In this document: piece after piece, positions 43,130 through 52,516 of the stretch
Numbering within the stretch: the first letter of the stretch is position 1
How the letters are laid out: the number at the start of each line of letters is the position of its first letter
DNA from: Candidatus Poribacteria bacterium
GTDB lineage: Bacteria; Poribacteria; WGA-4E; WGA-3G
Length of the DNA stretch: 64,000 bases
NCBI GenBank assembly: GCA_026706025.1
Contig: JAPOZO010000002.1
Span: forward strand, 54,525-118,524
Reading direction: 5' to 3'
Made by a program: the position numbers and the translations under genes
The notes under the pieces: generated by a model
Told to the model about the DNA's origin: nothing
The model's input: only the letters and a program-made list of their open reading frames with translations
The model's database searches: none

Positions 43130-44236
43130 ATGATGCTTCGTGTGTATATTGTGTGCCTGACGCTTTTACTTACGATAATCGGTTGTAAATCACAAACTTT
43201 GCAGGAACATCTTTTAGAACCACCACCGCCTCTTATCAATTTCGCACTGAGTCGAAGTGGCGCAACTGTAGAGGCCTCACAATCCGTACCAAATCATCGC
43301 GCTGAGGAGGTAATTGATGGTGATACCACCTCTGAAACATGGGATGAAGGGAGTGGTTGGGGGAGCAGCTTAGAACATCTCCGCACCTCCGACCTGAACA
43401 AGCGGCCTTATGTGTCTGTAACACTTGCCAAACCTGTTGACATTCGCAAGATTGTCGTCTGGACGGTTGACTCTGAGAAATATCCAGCACCGCAATTCGG
43501 GTTGAAAGATTACCGGATTGAGTATTGGCACGGCACTGGCTGGGGACTTATTCCGTCAGGTGATACGAAAGATAAGCAGTATACAGCGCGAAATAACACG
43601 AAAGGCAAGCGCGTTCACGAAGTCCGGCAACGTCTCATTGCAAGGCAAATAAGACTTGTTCCGGTCTCCTCAAACGACACGGTCCGGAATTACCAACACA
43701 TGGCAGGTAAACGACCTGTGTACGAAGTAGAAGGTGTCGCACGGGTAATGGAACTTGAAGTATGGGGGTATGCCGCGCCGGAGGTATATACGCTTCAACA
43801 GATTGTGCAGGGCATCCCACCTGAATCCGTGGGACATTCTGTGCCGACAGAGACACAGGTGGCGAAAGATCAAACCGAACCGACTATCAAAGAGACCATC
43901 CAGAGTATCTTAAACCGATATGAACGTGGATATGACATGGCTCATCTCGCACAGGTTATGTCCTGCTTCTCAGAGGCGTATCTATCGAATGGACGTACAT
44001 ATCAAGACGTTAAAACCAAGGTATCACATTTTTTTCAAACGTATCATCAGATTGACATGACGCTGACCGATGTCAACATCCATCCCAATATCGTTGACGA
44101 TACTGCAATCGTAACCGGAGGGTACACATTGCAATATGTCACCAAAACGGATGGGCAGGTTAAACAGACATCAGGCAAAGTGACGCTGATCCTCGCGAAC
44201 GAGGCGGAGACTTGGCGGATCATCCGAGCGGAATAA
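43130..44236 (+). CDS. Lipoprotein with discoidin (F5/8 type C) and NTF2-like domains
   Basis: A 368-residue lipoprotein. AGGAGG lies a few bases before ATG 43130; the signal (LRVYIVCLTLLLTIIGC) ends in a lipobox IIGC. Residues about 40-225 form a discoidin-type carbohydrate-binding domain (NHRAEEVIDGDTTSETWDEG, YVSVTLAKPVDIRKIVVWTV, RQIRLVPV). The C-terminal 120 residues (IQSILNRYERGYDMAHLAQV, FFQTYHQIDMTLTDVNIHPN) look like a SnoaL/NTF2-type cone. It starts 17 bases after the glycoside-hydrolase-like gene and probably serves the same surface glycan process. Confidence 0.7.
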   Translation: MMLRVYIVCLTLLLTIIGCKSQTLQEHLLEPPPPLINFALSRSGATVEASQSVPNHRAEEVIDGDTTSETWDEGSGWGSSLEHLRTSDLNKRPYVSVTLAKPVDIRKIVVWTVDSEKYPAPQFGLKDYRIEYWHGTGWGLIPSGDTKDKQYTARNNTKGKRVHEVRQRLIARQIRLVPVSSNDTVRNYQHMAGKRPVYEVEGVARVMELEVWGYAAPEVYTLQQIVQGIPPESVGHSVPTETQVAKDQTEPTIKETIQSILNRYERGYDMAHLAQVMSCFSEAYLSNGRTYQDVKTKVSHFFQTYHQIDMTLTDVNIHPNIVDDTAIVTGGYTLQYVTKTDGQVKQTSGKVTLILANEAETWRIIRAE

Positions 44237-44271
44237 TGGGAGTCTCAAACCCGACTTGCAAAGGAATTGAA

Positions 44272-45096
44272 ATGCTTCAAGAACAATCTAATCTTTGGGC
44301 AAAATCATATATCAACGATGGATATTTAATGCTTCCAGATCTTATTACATCAGAAGAATGCGACGCGTTAAAAGCAGAAATGCTGAAAATCTTTCGTGGT
44401 GATTACCCATGCGATGCAATTCCACCGATACCAGAAACAGCGAGCGAACTGGAAGTATTAGATAGAATCATGTGCGTCGGCGAACCGCACGTCTTTAGTC
44501 CCCTCGTCCGGCGTTACATTGAACATCCAAAAATCTGTGAAGTGCTTCGAGTCATTGTCGGCGCGCACATTCCGTTTTGGGATGGCGGTGTAAAATGCAT
44601 GCAGTCGATGATGCTAAGCAAGGTACCCGGACATACTGGGAACCCGTGGCATCAAGATGAACACCCGATTCCGACGCGCGATCGATCACTTGTTGGTGCG
44701 TGGATAACTTTAGACGATGCAACAATTGAAAATGGTTGCATCTGGGTGCTGCCGAATAGCCATCACTCAGGGGTCATCTATGACCGTTTTCCACACGACA
44801 AACGCCACGAATTTGATAGTTGTCACGAAGCCGCAGGCTTTGATGATACTGACGAAATTCCGATTGAAATGTCAGCCGGTAGTGTCCTGTTTTTCAACGG
44901 CTACCTTTTACATCGCTCCAAAAAGAATCGTAGCAATGCCTACCGGCGTATCCTTGTGAGCCACTATTGCTCAACAGCATCATGGTTAGGCTGGAAAGGA
45001 CAGCGGAACTATCGCGGGGTTGTCACTGTCACTGGTGAAGATCCGTATATTGACGAAGGATATGTCACGCCAAATGTCTGGGCGCGATGGGAGTAG
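44272..45096 (+). CDS. Phytanoyl-CoA dioxygenase (PhyH) family protein, third gene
   Basis: A 274-residue Fe(II)/2-oxoglutarate oxygenase. ATG 44272 is preferred (AAGGAATTGAA precedes it); ATG 44236, overlapping the previous stop in TAATG, is an alternative. Metal ligands are H-x-D in NPWHQDEHPIPTRD and the distal histidine in GYLLHRSKKNRS, with R in AYRRILV. It is only distantly related to the paralogues at 18910 and 32162 and is closer to bacterial ectoine-hydroxylase-like members in layout. The end of this gene is copied in the tandem repeat that follows. Confidence 0.88.
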   Translation: MLQEQSNLWAKSYINDGYLMLPDLITSEECDALKAEMLKIFRGDYPCDAIPPIPETASELEVLDRIMCVGEPHVFSPLVRRYIEHPKICEVLRVIVGAHIPFWDGGVKCMQSMMLSKVPGHTGNPWHQDEHPIPTRDRSLVGAWITLDDATIENGCIWVLPNSHHSGVIYDRFPHDKRHEFDSCHEAAGFDDTDEIPIEMSAGSVLFFNGYLLHRSKKNRSNAYRRILVSHYCSTASWLGWKGQRNYRGVVTVTGEDPYIDEGYVTPNVWARWE

Positions 45097-45253
45097 TGCT
45101 CTATCCATTTTCAAATTGAAGTTAAGCCCGGTTCGTAGTAGGGCAATTCATTGCCCGTTCCTGATGTCTGGGCGCGATAGGAGTAGTGCTCTATCCATTT
45201 TCAAATTGAAGGTAAACCCGGTTTGTAGTAGGGCAATTCATTGCCCGTTCCTG
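45074..45253 (+). repeat. Two tandem copies of a 90-bp unit at the end of the PhyH gene
   Basis: Copy 1 (45074-45163) starts inside the last codons of the PhyH gene (ATGTCTGGGCGCGATGGGAG) and copy 2 (45164-45253) follows directly with few differences. Each unit ends with the small palindrome GGGCAATTCATTGCCC. In copy 2 the former gene end is non-coding. Confidence 0.85.
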
Positions 45254-45322
45254 CGTGCGGTAAATCGTACGGCTACGAACCGATCCTAAAAGCACCTGAC
45301 CGAACCGAAAGGAAATTAAAAA

Positions 45323-46138
45323 ATGAAACTGACAGAACATCAAGTGAATTTTTTCAATACGTTCGGATACCTCGCAATGCCGAGCCTGTTTTCCTCGAGC
45401 GAGATGGAATGGATTACAGAAGAATTTGAACTTACGATTCAAGAATTCGGCGGCGGTAAAAACCACGACGGAACAAGTCGGACAATGTTCGGCGGCCCCA
45501 TTGAGCATCGTCCTCGACTCTGTACCTTGCTTGATGATGAACGGGTCAAAGGACTTATCGGTGGCGTGATTGGTGAGGATTTCAACTACGCGGGTGGTGA
45601 TGGCAATTATTACACCGGCGACACCGGTTGGCATCCTGACGGAGGTTGGGGAAGACTCTTCGCTTGTAAAGTGACTTTCTACCTTGATGATCTGACGAGA
45701 GACACCGGATGTTTACGCGTTATTCCCGGCAGCCAAAACCCAACACATTTCGTCAGAGCACAGAAGATTGATCCGAATCAATCGGAGGCACTCTACGGCA
45801 TCCCGGCCCGCGACTTTCCAACCAGCATCGCCTTGGAAACCTCTCCCGGTGATATCGTGATTTTCAATCACGATACCTATCACGCATCGTTTGGCGGTGG
45901 TGCCCGACGACGGATGTTCACGATAAATTGCACGCAACATTGCACAACCGAACCGGATTTGGAGACGTTGCATCAATATCTGAGTGTCCACTCAGCAGGC
46001 GGGTACCAAATTGACACCGGCGCGGGGATGTTTTTCCCAACGATGGTTGACACTGCAGATGAAAACCGAAGAATCCATCTCCAACAATGTAGCGACATCC
46101 ATGACGAACTGTTCCCACAATATGCGCGACGCTCTTAG
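45323..46138 (+). CDS. Phytanoyl-CoA dioxygenase (PhyH) family protein, fourth gene
   Basis: A 271-residue Fe(II)/2-oxoglutarate oxygenase: TGWHPDGGWG supplies H-x-D, YHASFGGGARRRMF the distal histidine and the 2-oxoglutarate arginine. The N-terminus KLTEHQVNFFNTFGYLAMPS and CLRVIPGSQNPTHF are family blocks. GAAAGGAAAT lies about 10 bases before the ATG. It is not a close paralogue of the other three; the adjacent PhyH gene upstream may act in the same route. Substrate unknown. Confidence 0.88.
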   Translation: MKLTEHQVNFFNTFGYLAMPSLFSSSEMEWITEEFELTIQEFGGGKNHDGTSRTMFGGPIEHRPRLCTLLDDERVKGLIGGVIGEDFNYAGGDGNYYTGDTGWHPDGGWGRLFACKVTFYLDDLTRDTGCLRVIPGSQNPTHFVRAQKIDPNQSEALYGIPARDFPTSIALETSPGDIVIFNHDTYHASFGGGARRRMFTINCTQHCTTEPDLETLHQYLSVHSAGGYQIDTGAGMFFPTMVDTADENRRIHLQQCSDIHDELFPQYARRS

Positions 46139-46250
46139 CATCTATTGTTCAGAACTTGCACAAAATCCGTTATGGGGAGGCTTGAAACCTCACCAGCCTC
46201 ATCTAATGTATAGGAGACATGTAAAAATTGCGTAAGCCTTAGTGTTTTTA

Positions 46251-46279
46251 TTGCAATTTTCGCTGTTTTGTGGTATTCT
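46251..46279 (+). promoter_or_regulatory. Promoter for the SppA-fusion gene
   Basis: TTGCAA (46251-46256) and TATTCT (46274-46279), spacer 17 bases, TGG directly before the -10. About 58 bases upstream of the ATG. Just upstream, ATTGCGTAAGCCTTAG (46228-46243) resembles an end of the 11195-11317 MITE. Confidence 0.45.
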
Positions 46280-46336
46280 ATAGCATAGGTTTTAAACTGT
46301 GGATTGATGTGATTACTCACTTGCAAGCCCTATTAA

Positions 46337-48808
46337 ATGAGAAGCACATTTATTGGTACGCCTTCATATAACAAGTCCTTAGGGTACGTCAGGAAGGCTG
46401 TTATCTCGGCAGCGTTCATCTACGGGATGAGCACGCTTTACGCTGCCGCCTCACCATCCAAAGTTCGCACGCACTTGCCTTCGAGTTCCATCGCTATGAG
46501 CGATGATGCCTTAGCCACCTTCTTTAATCCTTCAGGTCTCGGTACAGGTCGTGGTTTAAACCTATACTATCTCCGAACATATCAGAGCGATTGGGCAGGC
46601 GATGACGCTTTTTTCCTCGCTGTCCCCGGAGCAGGCTTCGGCATGGAATTTGTTACTGCTGACGCAGACACAGATTTCACTCGCTATACATTTTCTGGCG
46701 GATACCACTTGGGCAAGGCACTCTACTGGGGCACAAGTTACAGTTGGATGAATTCGGACGATAAAGGTTATGACGCATTCCGATCTATCTCCCTCGGTTT
46801 GATGTACCGGCGACGTTACTTTTCAATCGGGGCAACCGCGCGCGATCTTAACAGACCTAAATTGCTTGGAGAAAAAATTGGGCGCACCTACGACTTCGGA
46901 TTAGCACTTCGCCCAGGAACATGGCGGACAACACTCTCCATTGACATGCAGAAGACGCAAGGTGTAGAGGATTTAGCATTTCGATATGCTTTAGAAATTC
47001 GTCCTATCCGTGAATTCATGCTTCGCGGGACTCTAAACAACGACCTAAGTTTTGATGTCCGTTTCGGTATAAATATCGGAAATTGGGGGGTCGGCACAGG
47101 AAACGCCTTCGACAAAAATCGAGACCCACAAGCCGGGGTCGGCTATTTCCATTTCTCCAATGCTATTAAAACGAAACCTATACCCCGTCGCCATATGTTC
47201 CTTGACCTACCGATGCAATCTCTCAAAGATGTCCTCCCGATAGCCAAATGGGACGAAGATATTGCTGGGATTCTCGTTCGTATCAACGGAAGCAATTGTG
47301 GCATTGCACAACTCCAAGAGATGTCAGACGCTATCTTGGACTTCAGGGAATCTGGGCGTGTTGTACTTTGTTACCTCACTAATTGCTCCACCGGCGACTA
47401 CATCGTCGCATCTATGTGCGACGGCATCTTGATGAACCCTGCCGCTGAAGTACGATTGATCGGTTTGCGAACAGAACGTTCTTTTTACAAAGGCGCGTTG
47501 GACATGCTCGGTATCAGAGCCGACCTTGAACGTAGCGGTAAGTATAAATCAATGACCGAGCCATTCACGCGCAAAGAGATGTCGGAAGCACACCGTGAAA
47601 TCCAGAATATTATTCTTAATGATCTTTATGAACAACTCGTAGAGACAATCGCAGATGGGCGCGGATGGACACACGAAAACGTCAAGAAACGAATTGACGA
47701 GGGACCCTACACAGCACGTCAGGCACTCACTACTGAACTCGTAGACCGGCTTGTCTATGAAGACGAGCTCTTTGATGTTGTGACTGAACTCACGGGTACC
47801 CGCACCGATTTGGTGACATTAAATGACTACGCAAGTCGTGGGTTGTACACGCAGGACTGGCAAGAACCACAGCCGAAAGTTGCGATCGTTGAGGCGAAGG
47901 GATTGATGTTAACAGGCGATAGCTTTGTTGATCCACTTTTGGGGACACAAGTGATGGGCGCAGATACAATCGCACGTATTATCAAAGATATAAAAGACGA
48001 CAATGATGTCAAAGCAGTCGTCCTGCGGATTGATAGCGGCGGTGGGCTTATTACGGCAGCCGATACGATATGGCGTGAATTGGTACTACTGACCGAGGTC
48101 AAACCTCTCGTGGTGTCAATGGGTGATGTCGCGGCATCGGGCGGCTATTATATAGCAGCCCCCGCAAATACTATCGTCGCCGAACCCGGAACAATTACCG
48201 GTTCTATCGGCGTTGTCAGCGGTAAGTATAGTTTCAAAGGGCTATATGAAAAACTCGGCATCGACAAGGAAATCATCAAACGCGGTGAACACGCCGATTT
48301 TTACTCAGACTATGGAGACTATCCACCGGCAGAACAAGCAATCGTGCAGAAACAGGTACAGGAAATTTACGAAGACTTCATCAAAAAGGTGGCACTTGGA
48401 AGAACGAAGTTAACCGTAGAAGATGTTGACAGACTCGGACAGGGACGTATCTGGTCGGGTAGACAAGCAAAGGAAAACGGGCTTGTGGACGAATTAGGCG
48501 GCTTAAGTCTGGCACTCGCAATCGCGCGACAACACGCAGGATTAGGAGAAAGGTCGTTTGAAATAATCCGATTCCCAAAAAGGAAATGGTTGTCACAAAT
48601 ATTCGGGAATCTACTATTGCCATTTACGACACTATCTCACACCGGACTTGGAAACGGAGGCATAGCGGACGCGGGGGTGGAAACCGAATCTCCGCTATGG
48701 TTTATTACCCGTTACGCAGGTTTGAACACTACCGCGAGACTTTTAAACATAATCAAAAAACATAGGCTTTTTCTCCTGATGCCTTATCACATAAGTGTGG
48801 GTAATTAG
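46337..48808 (+). CDS. Outer-membrane-type domain fused to SppA signal peptide peptidase
   Basis: An 823-residue protein. A signal sequence (to about residue 40, AAASPSKVRT) is followed by a beta-rich domain of about 240 residues like PorV/UPF0164 barrels (LATFFNPSGLGTGRGLNLYY, YTFSGGYHLGKALYWGTSYS). From about 290 on it is a double-domain SppA: the first half has the lysine region ERSGKYKSMTEPFTRKEMSE, the second half the nucleophile serine in GDVAASGGYYIAAPAN and TITGSIGVVSGK, as in E. coli-type SppA serine/lysine peptidases. SppA normally cleaves leftover signal peptides at the inner membrane, so the fused outer-membrane-like domain is unusual. Confidence 0.8.
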   Translation: MRSTFIGTPSYNKSLGYVRKAVISAAFIYGMSTLYAAASPSKVRTHLPSSSIAMSDDALATFFNPSGLGTGRGLNLYYLRTYQSDWAGDDAFFLAVPGAGFGMEFVTADADTDFTRYTFSGGYHLGKALYWGTSYSWMNSDDKGYDAFRSISLGLMYRRRYFSIGATARDLNRPKLLGEKIGRTYDFGLALRPGTWRTTLSIDMQKTQGVEDLAFRYALEIRPIREFMLRGTLNNDLSFDVRFGINIGNWGVGTGNAFDKNRDPQAGVGYFHFSNAIKTKPIPRRHMFLDLPMQSLKDVLPIAKWDEDIAGILVRINGSNCGIAQLQEMSDAILDFRESGRVVLCYLTNCSTGDYIVASMCDGILMNPAAEVRLIGLRTERSFYKGALDMLGIRADLERSGKYKSMTEPFTRKEMSEAHREIQNIILNDLYEQLVETIADGRGWTHENVKKRIDEGPYTARQALTTELVDRLVYEDELFDVVTELTGTRTDLVTLNDYASRGLYTQDWQEPQPKVAIVEAKGLMLTGDSFVDPLLGTQVMGADTIARIIKDIKDDNDVKAVVLRIDSGGGLITAADTIWRELVLLTEVKPLVVSMGDVAASGGYYIAAPANTIVAEPGTITGSIGVVSGKYSFKGLYEKLGIDKEIIKRGEHADFYSDYGDYPPAEQAIVQKQVQEIYEDFIKKVALGRTKLTVEDVDRLGQGRIWSGRQAKENGLVDELGGLSLALAIARQHAGLGERSFEIIRFPKRKWLSQIFGNLLLPFTTLSHTGLGNGGIADAGVETESPLWFITRYAGLNTTARLLNIIKKHRLFLLMPYHISVGN

Positions 48809-48863
48809 AATACCAGTATACTGGGGCTAAAGTCTTAAAACTAATGTCCGGAGCAGAGGTAAG

Positions 48864-49526
48864 ATGCTGTTCGCTAAAAACCATTCAACACTGCGCCGCA
48901 AAATGGTCCAAAACCAAATCGAAGCGCGGGGTATCCATGACCCTCAAATACTTGATGTCATGCGAAGGGTAGAAAGACATCTCTTTGTAAAACCTCAATA
49001 CCACAATGTCGCATATAAGGATGGACCGCTACCAATCGACTGCGACCAAACAATCTCACAACCCTATATCGTCGCACTGATGACAGACTTGCTCGAGCTC
49101 ACGCCAACGTCAAAAGTGCTTGAAATCGGCACCGGATGTGGCTATCAAACGGCGATACTTGCTGAACTGGCGAAAGAAGTTTATTCCGTTGAGATTGTAC
49201 CGATGCTTGCCAAAAATGCGAAAACACGATTGGAGGGACTCGACTATCGGAATGTCCATTTCAAAAAAGGGAATGGACATTATGGATGGCAAGAATACGC
49301 ACCTTACGACGCTGTACTTGTAGCCGCAGCACCTCAGGACGTGCCGGAGCGGCTCGTTCAGCAACTCGCAATGGGCGGTAGAATGGTGATTCCGGTCGGC
49401 GATTCTGAGCAAAATCTGCTTTTAATTCGGAAAGGTTTTCAAACTGGAAATAACGCAACGCCGTCTATTCAGACAAGCGAAGTCACTCCTGTCAGCTTTG
49501 TACCAATGACAGGTGGACCGAAGTGA
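48864..49526 (+). CDS. pcm: Protein-L-isoaspartate O-methyltransferase
   Basis: A 220-residue AdoMet-dependent enzyme that repairs isoaspartyl residues. The N-terminal signature MVQNQIEARGIHDPQILDVM, the active-site block GPLPIDCDQTISQPYIVALM (about 53-72) and the AdoMet motif VLEIGTGCGYQTAILAELA (85-103) are complete, and the later motif YDAVLVAAAPQDVPERL follows. Length is normal. AGAGGTAAG precedes the ATG. It sits between SppA and PorV-like genes. Confidence 0.95.
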   Translation: MLFAKNHSTLRRKMVQNQIEARGIHDPQILDVMRRVERHLFVKPQYHNVAYKDGPLPIDCDQTISQPYIVALMTDLLELTPTSKVLEIGTGCGYQTAILAELAKEVYSVEIVPMLAKNAKTRLEGLDYRNVHFKKGNGHYGWQEYAPYDAVLVAAAPQDVPERLVQQLAMGGRMVIPVGDSEQNLLLIRKGFQTGNNATPSIQTSEVTPVSFVPMTGGPK

Positions 49527-49620
49527 GTGCCCTATCAAAATCCTGCCACGTTTGCTACGTAGAAGATGTCAATTCGGAAGTAAAACAAAACTATATAATT
49601 TACTATAAAGGAATAATAAA

Positions 49621-50583
49621 TTGAAACACATACTCTATCTGCTTCTATTTATCGCGATGCTTTCTCCAACTGTCGCCTTCACTGCATTTAACGACATCGG
49701 TGTTGGCGCAAGACCTTTAGGTTTAGGGGGCGCATTCGTCGCTCTTGCCGATGATAGCAACGCGGCGAACTACAACGCTGCAGGCTTAGGATATATTGAT
49801 GCAATCCAAGTTGGTGCCACAAGGGCTCAACGCCTCAATGGGCTTGTTACCTATAATAGTATCAGCGGTATAATCCCATTCGGGAGAATAGGTTCAATCG
49901 GCGCGAGTCTCGGTATTCTTGCAGAAGATTCCGAAATTTATCGGGAACAGGCGGTGTCCATTTCCTACGGCAACACTATTTTCAAGCAATTAGCGATCGG
50001 CGCGAATCTGAAGCTCTTTGGTATCTCTTTTGACGAGACGAACGAATTCGTCGCCGAGAATCCATATTTCGGTCAAACATCGAGTTCAGCCGTTTCTTTT
50101 GATTTTGGGGTGATTGCAAAGCCGTTTCAGAGTTTGAGTCTCGGCGCATCCGTAGAGAATTTACTTCCTGCGAATACAAGTATCGCTGATACAAGTGTCT
50201 TTGACGTAGACCCAGACCCAGTACCCCTGAACATCCGCGCAGGTTTAGCATACAGGCTTGAATCTATCGCAGAGATGAGTGCGCAAGGTGCAGCGGTCAG
50301 CAATTTATTGAAAGGTAGTTTAGGAGCTTTTGAGGTCGCCGCTCGTAATGGAGAGATTTATATACGCACAGGTTTAGAAGTCTGGTTGAATAAATCCATC
50401 GCTGTCCGTGGCGGTTACGGGTTAAAGAATGGCAGCGATTCTGCTACAACCCTGAGTTTCGGTGGAAGTGCCAAACTTCCGATTAGCAGCACTGCCGTCC
50501 AAATTGATTACGGCTTTCAGCTGCTCAGCGGAGATTTTCAGGACAACATAACACAGCGATTTTCTATCAATCTACTATTTTAG
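49621..50583 (+). CDS. PorV/PorQ-like (UPF0164) outer-membrane protein
   Basis: A 320-residue protein with a signal peptide (LYLLLFIAMLSPTVAFTA) and the family start NDIGVGARPLGLGGAFVALA followed by DDSNAANYNAAGLGYI. The rest is a series of amphipathic strands and it ends with a C-terminal phenylalanine (FSINLLF), as outer-membrane barrels do. PorV-like proteins shuttle cargo in type IX secretion; the next gene encodes a protein with a sorting-type C-terminal domain. The start is TTG 49621 with AAAGGAATAATAAA upstream. Confidence 0.85.
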   Translation: MKHILYLLLFIAMLSPTVAFTAFNDIGVGARPLGLGGAFVALADDSNAANYNAAGLGYIDAIQVGATRAQRLNGLVTYNSISGIIPFGRIGSIGASLGILAEDSEIYREQAVSISYGNTIFKQLAIGANLKLFGISFDETNEFVAENPYFGQTSSSAVSFDFGVIAKPFQSLSLGASVENLLPANTSIADTSVFDVDPDPVPLNIRAGLAYRLESIAEMSAQGAAVSNLLKGSLGAFEVAARNGEIYIRTGLEVWLNKSIAVRGGYGLKNGSDSATTLSFGGSAKLPISSTAVQIDYGFQLLSGDFQDNITQRFSINLLF

Positions 50584-50598
50584 AAAAGAGTATACCCA

Positions 50599-51993
50599 AT
50601 GAAAAACACACAGATTGCTTTAACACTTATTGTGAGTCTATTCATCGCTCTGAACAGTTATGGCGCGGTCACCTCTGTCGGAGAGATAAACGTCGTTGGT
50701 CAAACACAAGGCATTGTTCCTGCCAGTTCGACGGTGCCACTGATTGTGACGCTTGTAATAGACAGGTCACTCGCAGAGCCGGGTGAAGAAATTAAGGTCA
50801 TTGAAATCTCAATGCCATCCGGATTTCTGACTCAATCTTCCTTTTTTCAAGGTATCCTGCGAGACCGCAACCAAATCGTAGCCCGACCAGTCGTCTCCGG
50901 CGGAAATATCCTGCGCGTTGAACTCGCAGATGTCATCCGCGATTTCCAGAATTCGATCTACGAAATTACCTTTGACTGCCAAACACCGAACACTGTCACA
51001 TTAGAGGCAGTGTTCAGAGTACGCCTGCGCAATCTTGAGGATGCTCCTATCGGCGAATTCATCCGACCCCAACAAGCAGACGGGAAACTCAATAACGACG
51101 ATTTTACATTGCAAGTGATCCCAAACATACCACCTAATCCTGTTATAGGGTTCACCACCGAAGCCGATACGACCGGTGAAAACGATGTGACGCTCCGTTG
51201 GCAGAAATCAAATGATCCAGATGTCAACGGTTATCTCATCTATAGAGACAAAGAAGATCCTATTGAGGTCAAAGACCGGTTCTCAACCACATTTCGGGAT
51301 GTAAACGTTCCCCCAGGAACACATACCTATCAGATAACCGCTTACAAGACGCTGTTCTTGCAATCGGAACGTTCCGCTATACAAACAGTGAATGTATCAC
51401 CGGATACCGCTGCACCAGAACCGCCGATGATGCTCACTGTTACGACTTCAAGCGAAGGTGTGGAAATTTTATGGAAGCCGAGCGTTAGTCGTGATGTCAC
51501 GACTTACCAAGTCCAATTCAGTTCTTCAGTCACCGATATCGAACCCCTTCCCAACGGCGAAATAGGGGTAATACCAGATGATGAGCTTACAGGATACAAA
51601 CTGATTGATGACCGCGTATTGTCTATAGGTAGTTTTACGTATGTTGTCATCGCAATTGACGAAGTGGGTAACGCATCCGCGCCGGCACAGGCAAAACTTC
51701 GTATTTTTGATAAACCCTATCCAAACCCGTTTACGCCACTCTCTCCAGATAAAGATTTCAATCAGGTCGTGTTCCCTGCACGTGCACTTGAAGATGCTTC
51801 GGGCGAATTTACAGTGCACATCTACGACATTGATGGAATGCTTGTCAAGACCCTAACAGCACTCCCCAGTGACACGGAATTGACCTGGGACGGTCGCGAC
51901 GAAGCGGGGGAAATTGTGGAAAGTGGCATCTATGTCTACCAACTTCAGGTAGGGGAAAGTTTTAAAACGGGGACGCTAATTGTCGCTAAGTAG
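50599..51993 (+). CDS. Secreted Fn3-domain protein with FlgD-like C-terminal domain
   Basis: A 464-residue secreted protein with a signal peptide (MKNTQIALTLIVSLFIALNS, cut near YGA). Residues about 25-175 are beta-rich and unassigned. Two fibronectin-type-III-like modules follow (NDVTLRWQKSNDPDVNGYLI, YQITAYKTLFLQSERSAIQT; GVEILWKPSVSRDVTTYQVQ). The terminal domain has KPYPNPFTPLSPDKDF, FTVHIYDIDGMLVKTL, LTWDGRDEAGEIVESGIYVY, a FlgD-Ig-like fold that may act as a sorting signal. It is 15 bases after the PorV-like gene. Confidence 0.8.
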   Translation: MKNTQIALTLIVSLFIALNSYGAVTSVGEINVVGQTQGIVPASSTVPLIVTLVIDRSLAEPGEEIKVIEISMPSGFLTQSSFFQGILRDRNQIVARPVVSGGNILRVELADVIRDFQNSIYEITFDCQTPNTVTLEAVFRVRLRNLEDAPIGEFIRPQQADGKLNNDDFTLQVIPNIPPNPVIGFTTEADTTGENDVTLRWQKSNDPDVNGYLIYRDKEDPIEVKDRFSTTFRDVNVPPGTHTYQITAYKTLFLQSERSAIQTVNVSPDTAAPEPPMMLTVTTSSEGVEILWKPSVSRDVTTYQVQFSSSVTDIEPLPNGEIGVIPDDELTGYKLIDDRVLSIGSFTYVVIAIDEVGNASAPAQAKLRIFDKPYPNPFTPLSPDKDFNQVVFPARALEDASGEFTVHIYDIDGMLVKTLTALPSDTELTWDGRDEAGEIVESGIYVYQLQVGESFKTGTLIVAK

Positions 51994-52169
51994 CAACAGA
52001 ACTTGAGGTTTGCCGTCACAGAGGCACGGCAAAGTTAAATCTTTTCGACGCACACCACTGCTCACTACATCGGGCAGCTTTGCCTCAACTCAAAAAAATT
52101 ATCACTCTCTTCATTTTCAAAACGCCATGCTTTAGCTTGGAGATGTAGAAAATGCTTTTAATTTTGTTG

Positions 52170-52198
52170 TTGATAGAAATTACAATTTGTGATACAAT
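52170..52198 (+). promoter_or_regulatory. Promoter in the 52-kb gap
   Basis: TTGATA (52170-52175) and TACAAT (52193-52198), spacer exactly 17 bases, with TG two bases before the -10. Confidence 0.45.
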
Positions 52199-52496
52199 CT
52201 CTTTTGTAATCGGCATGGGTTGTGAGTTGATGCATTGGTATATTGCTTGATATTGAGACAACTACGTAAAAGCCATACACCTCCTAAATATCTAAAAGAT
52301 GCTTGACAGTCGTTCTCAGGGAAAGAATTTGTCTAAACGACACATCCGAAAAACACACGACTCAAAACTTTTCGTAAGGTGCTTTTAAAGCACGCAGTTG
52401 GGGCATCAACTGTTGGAGTAGGCTTCATAAGACTGGTATTACCAGCAAAAGTCGTTGATACCACAATCTCACGCAAAGCACAGCATTCTAAAGAAT

Positions 52497-52516
52497 CTCT
52501 GTGCTTTAGCACAGAG
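52497..52516. repeat. Perfect palindrome
   Basis: CTCTGTGCT and AGCACAGAG around TT, a 9-bp stem. It lies about 145 bases before the Ycf48-like gene. The same motif half (AAGCACAG) occurs just upstream at 52477. Confidence 0.5.

Noticed and set aside
45020..45289. An 89-codon frame with two repeated 30-residue units
   Set aside because: It arises because the 90-bp tandem duplication is a multiple of three; it overlaps the PhyH gene end and has no ribosome binding site.
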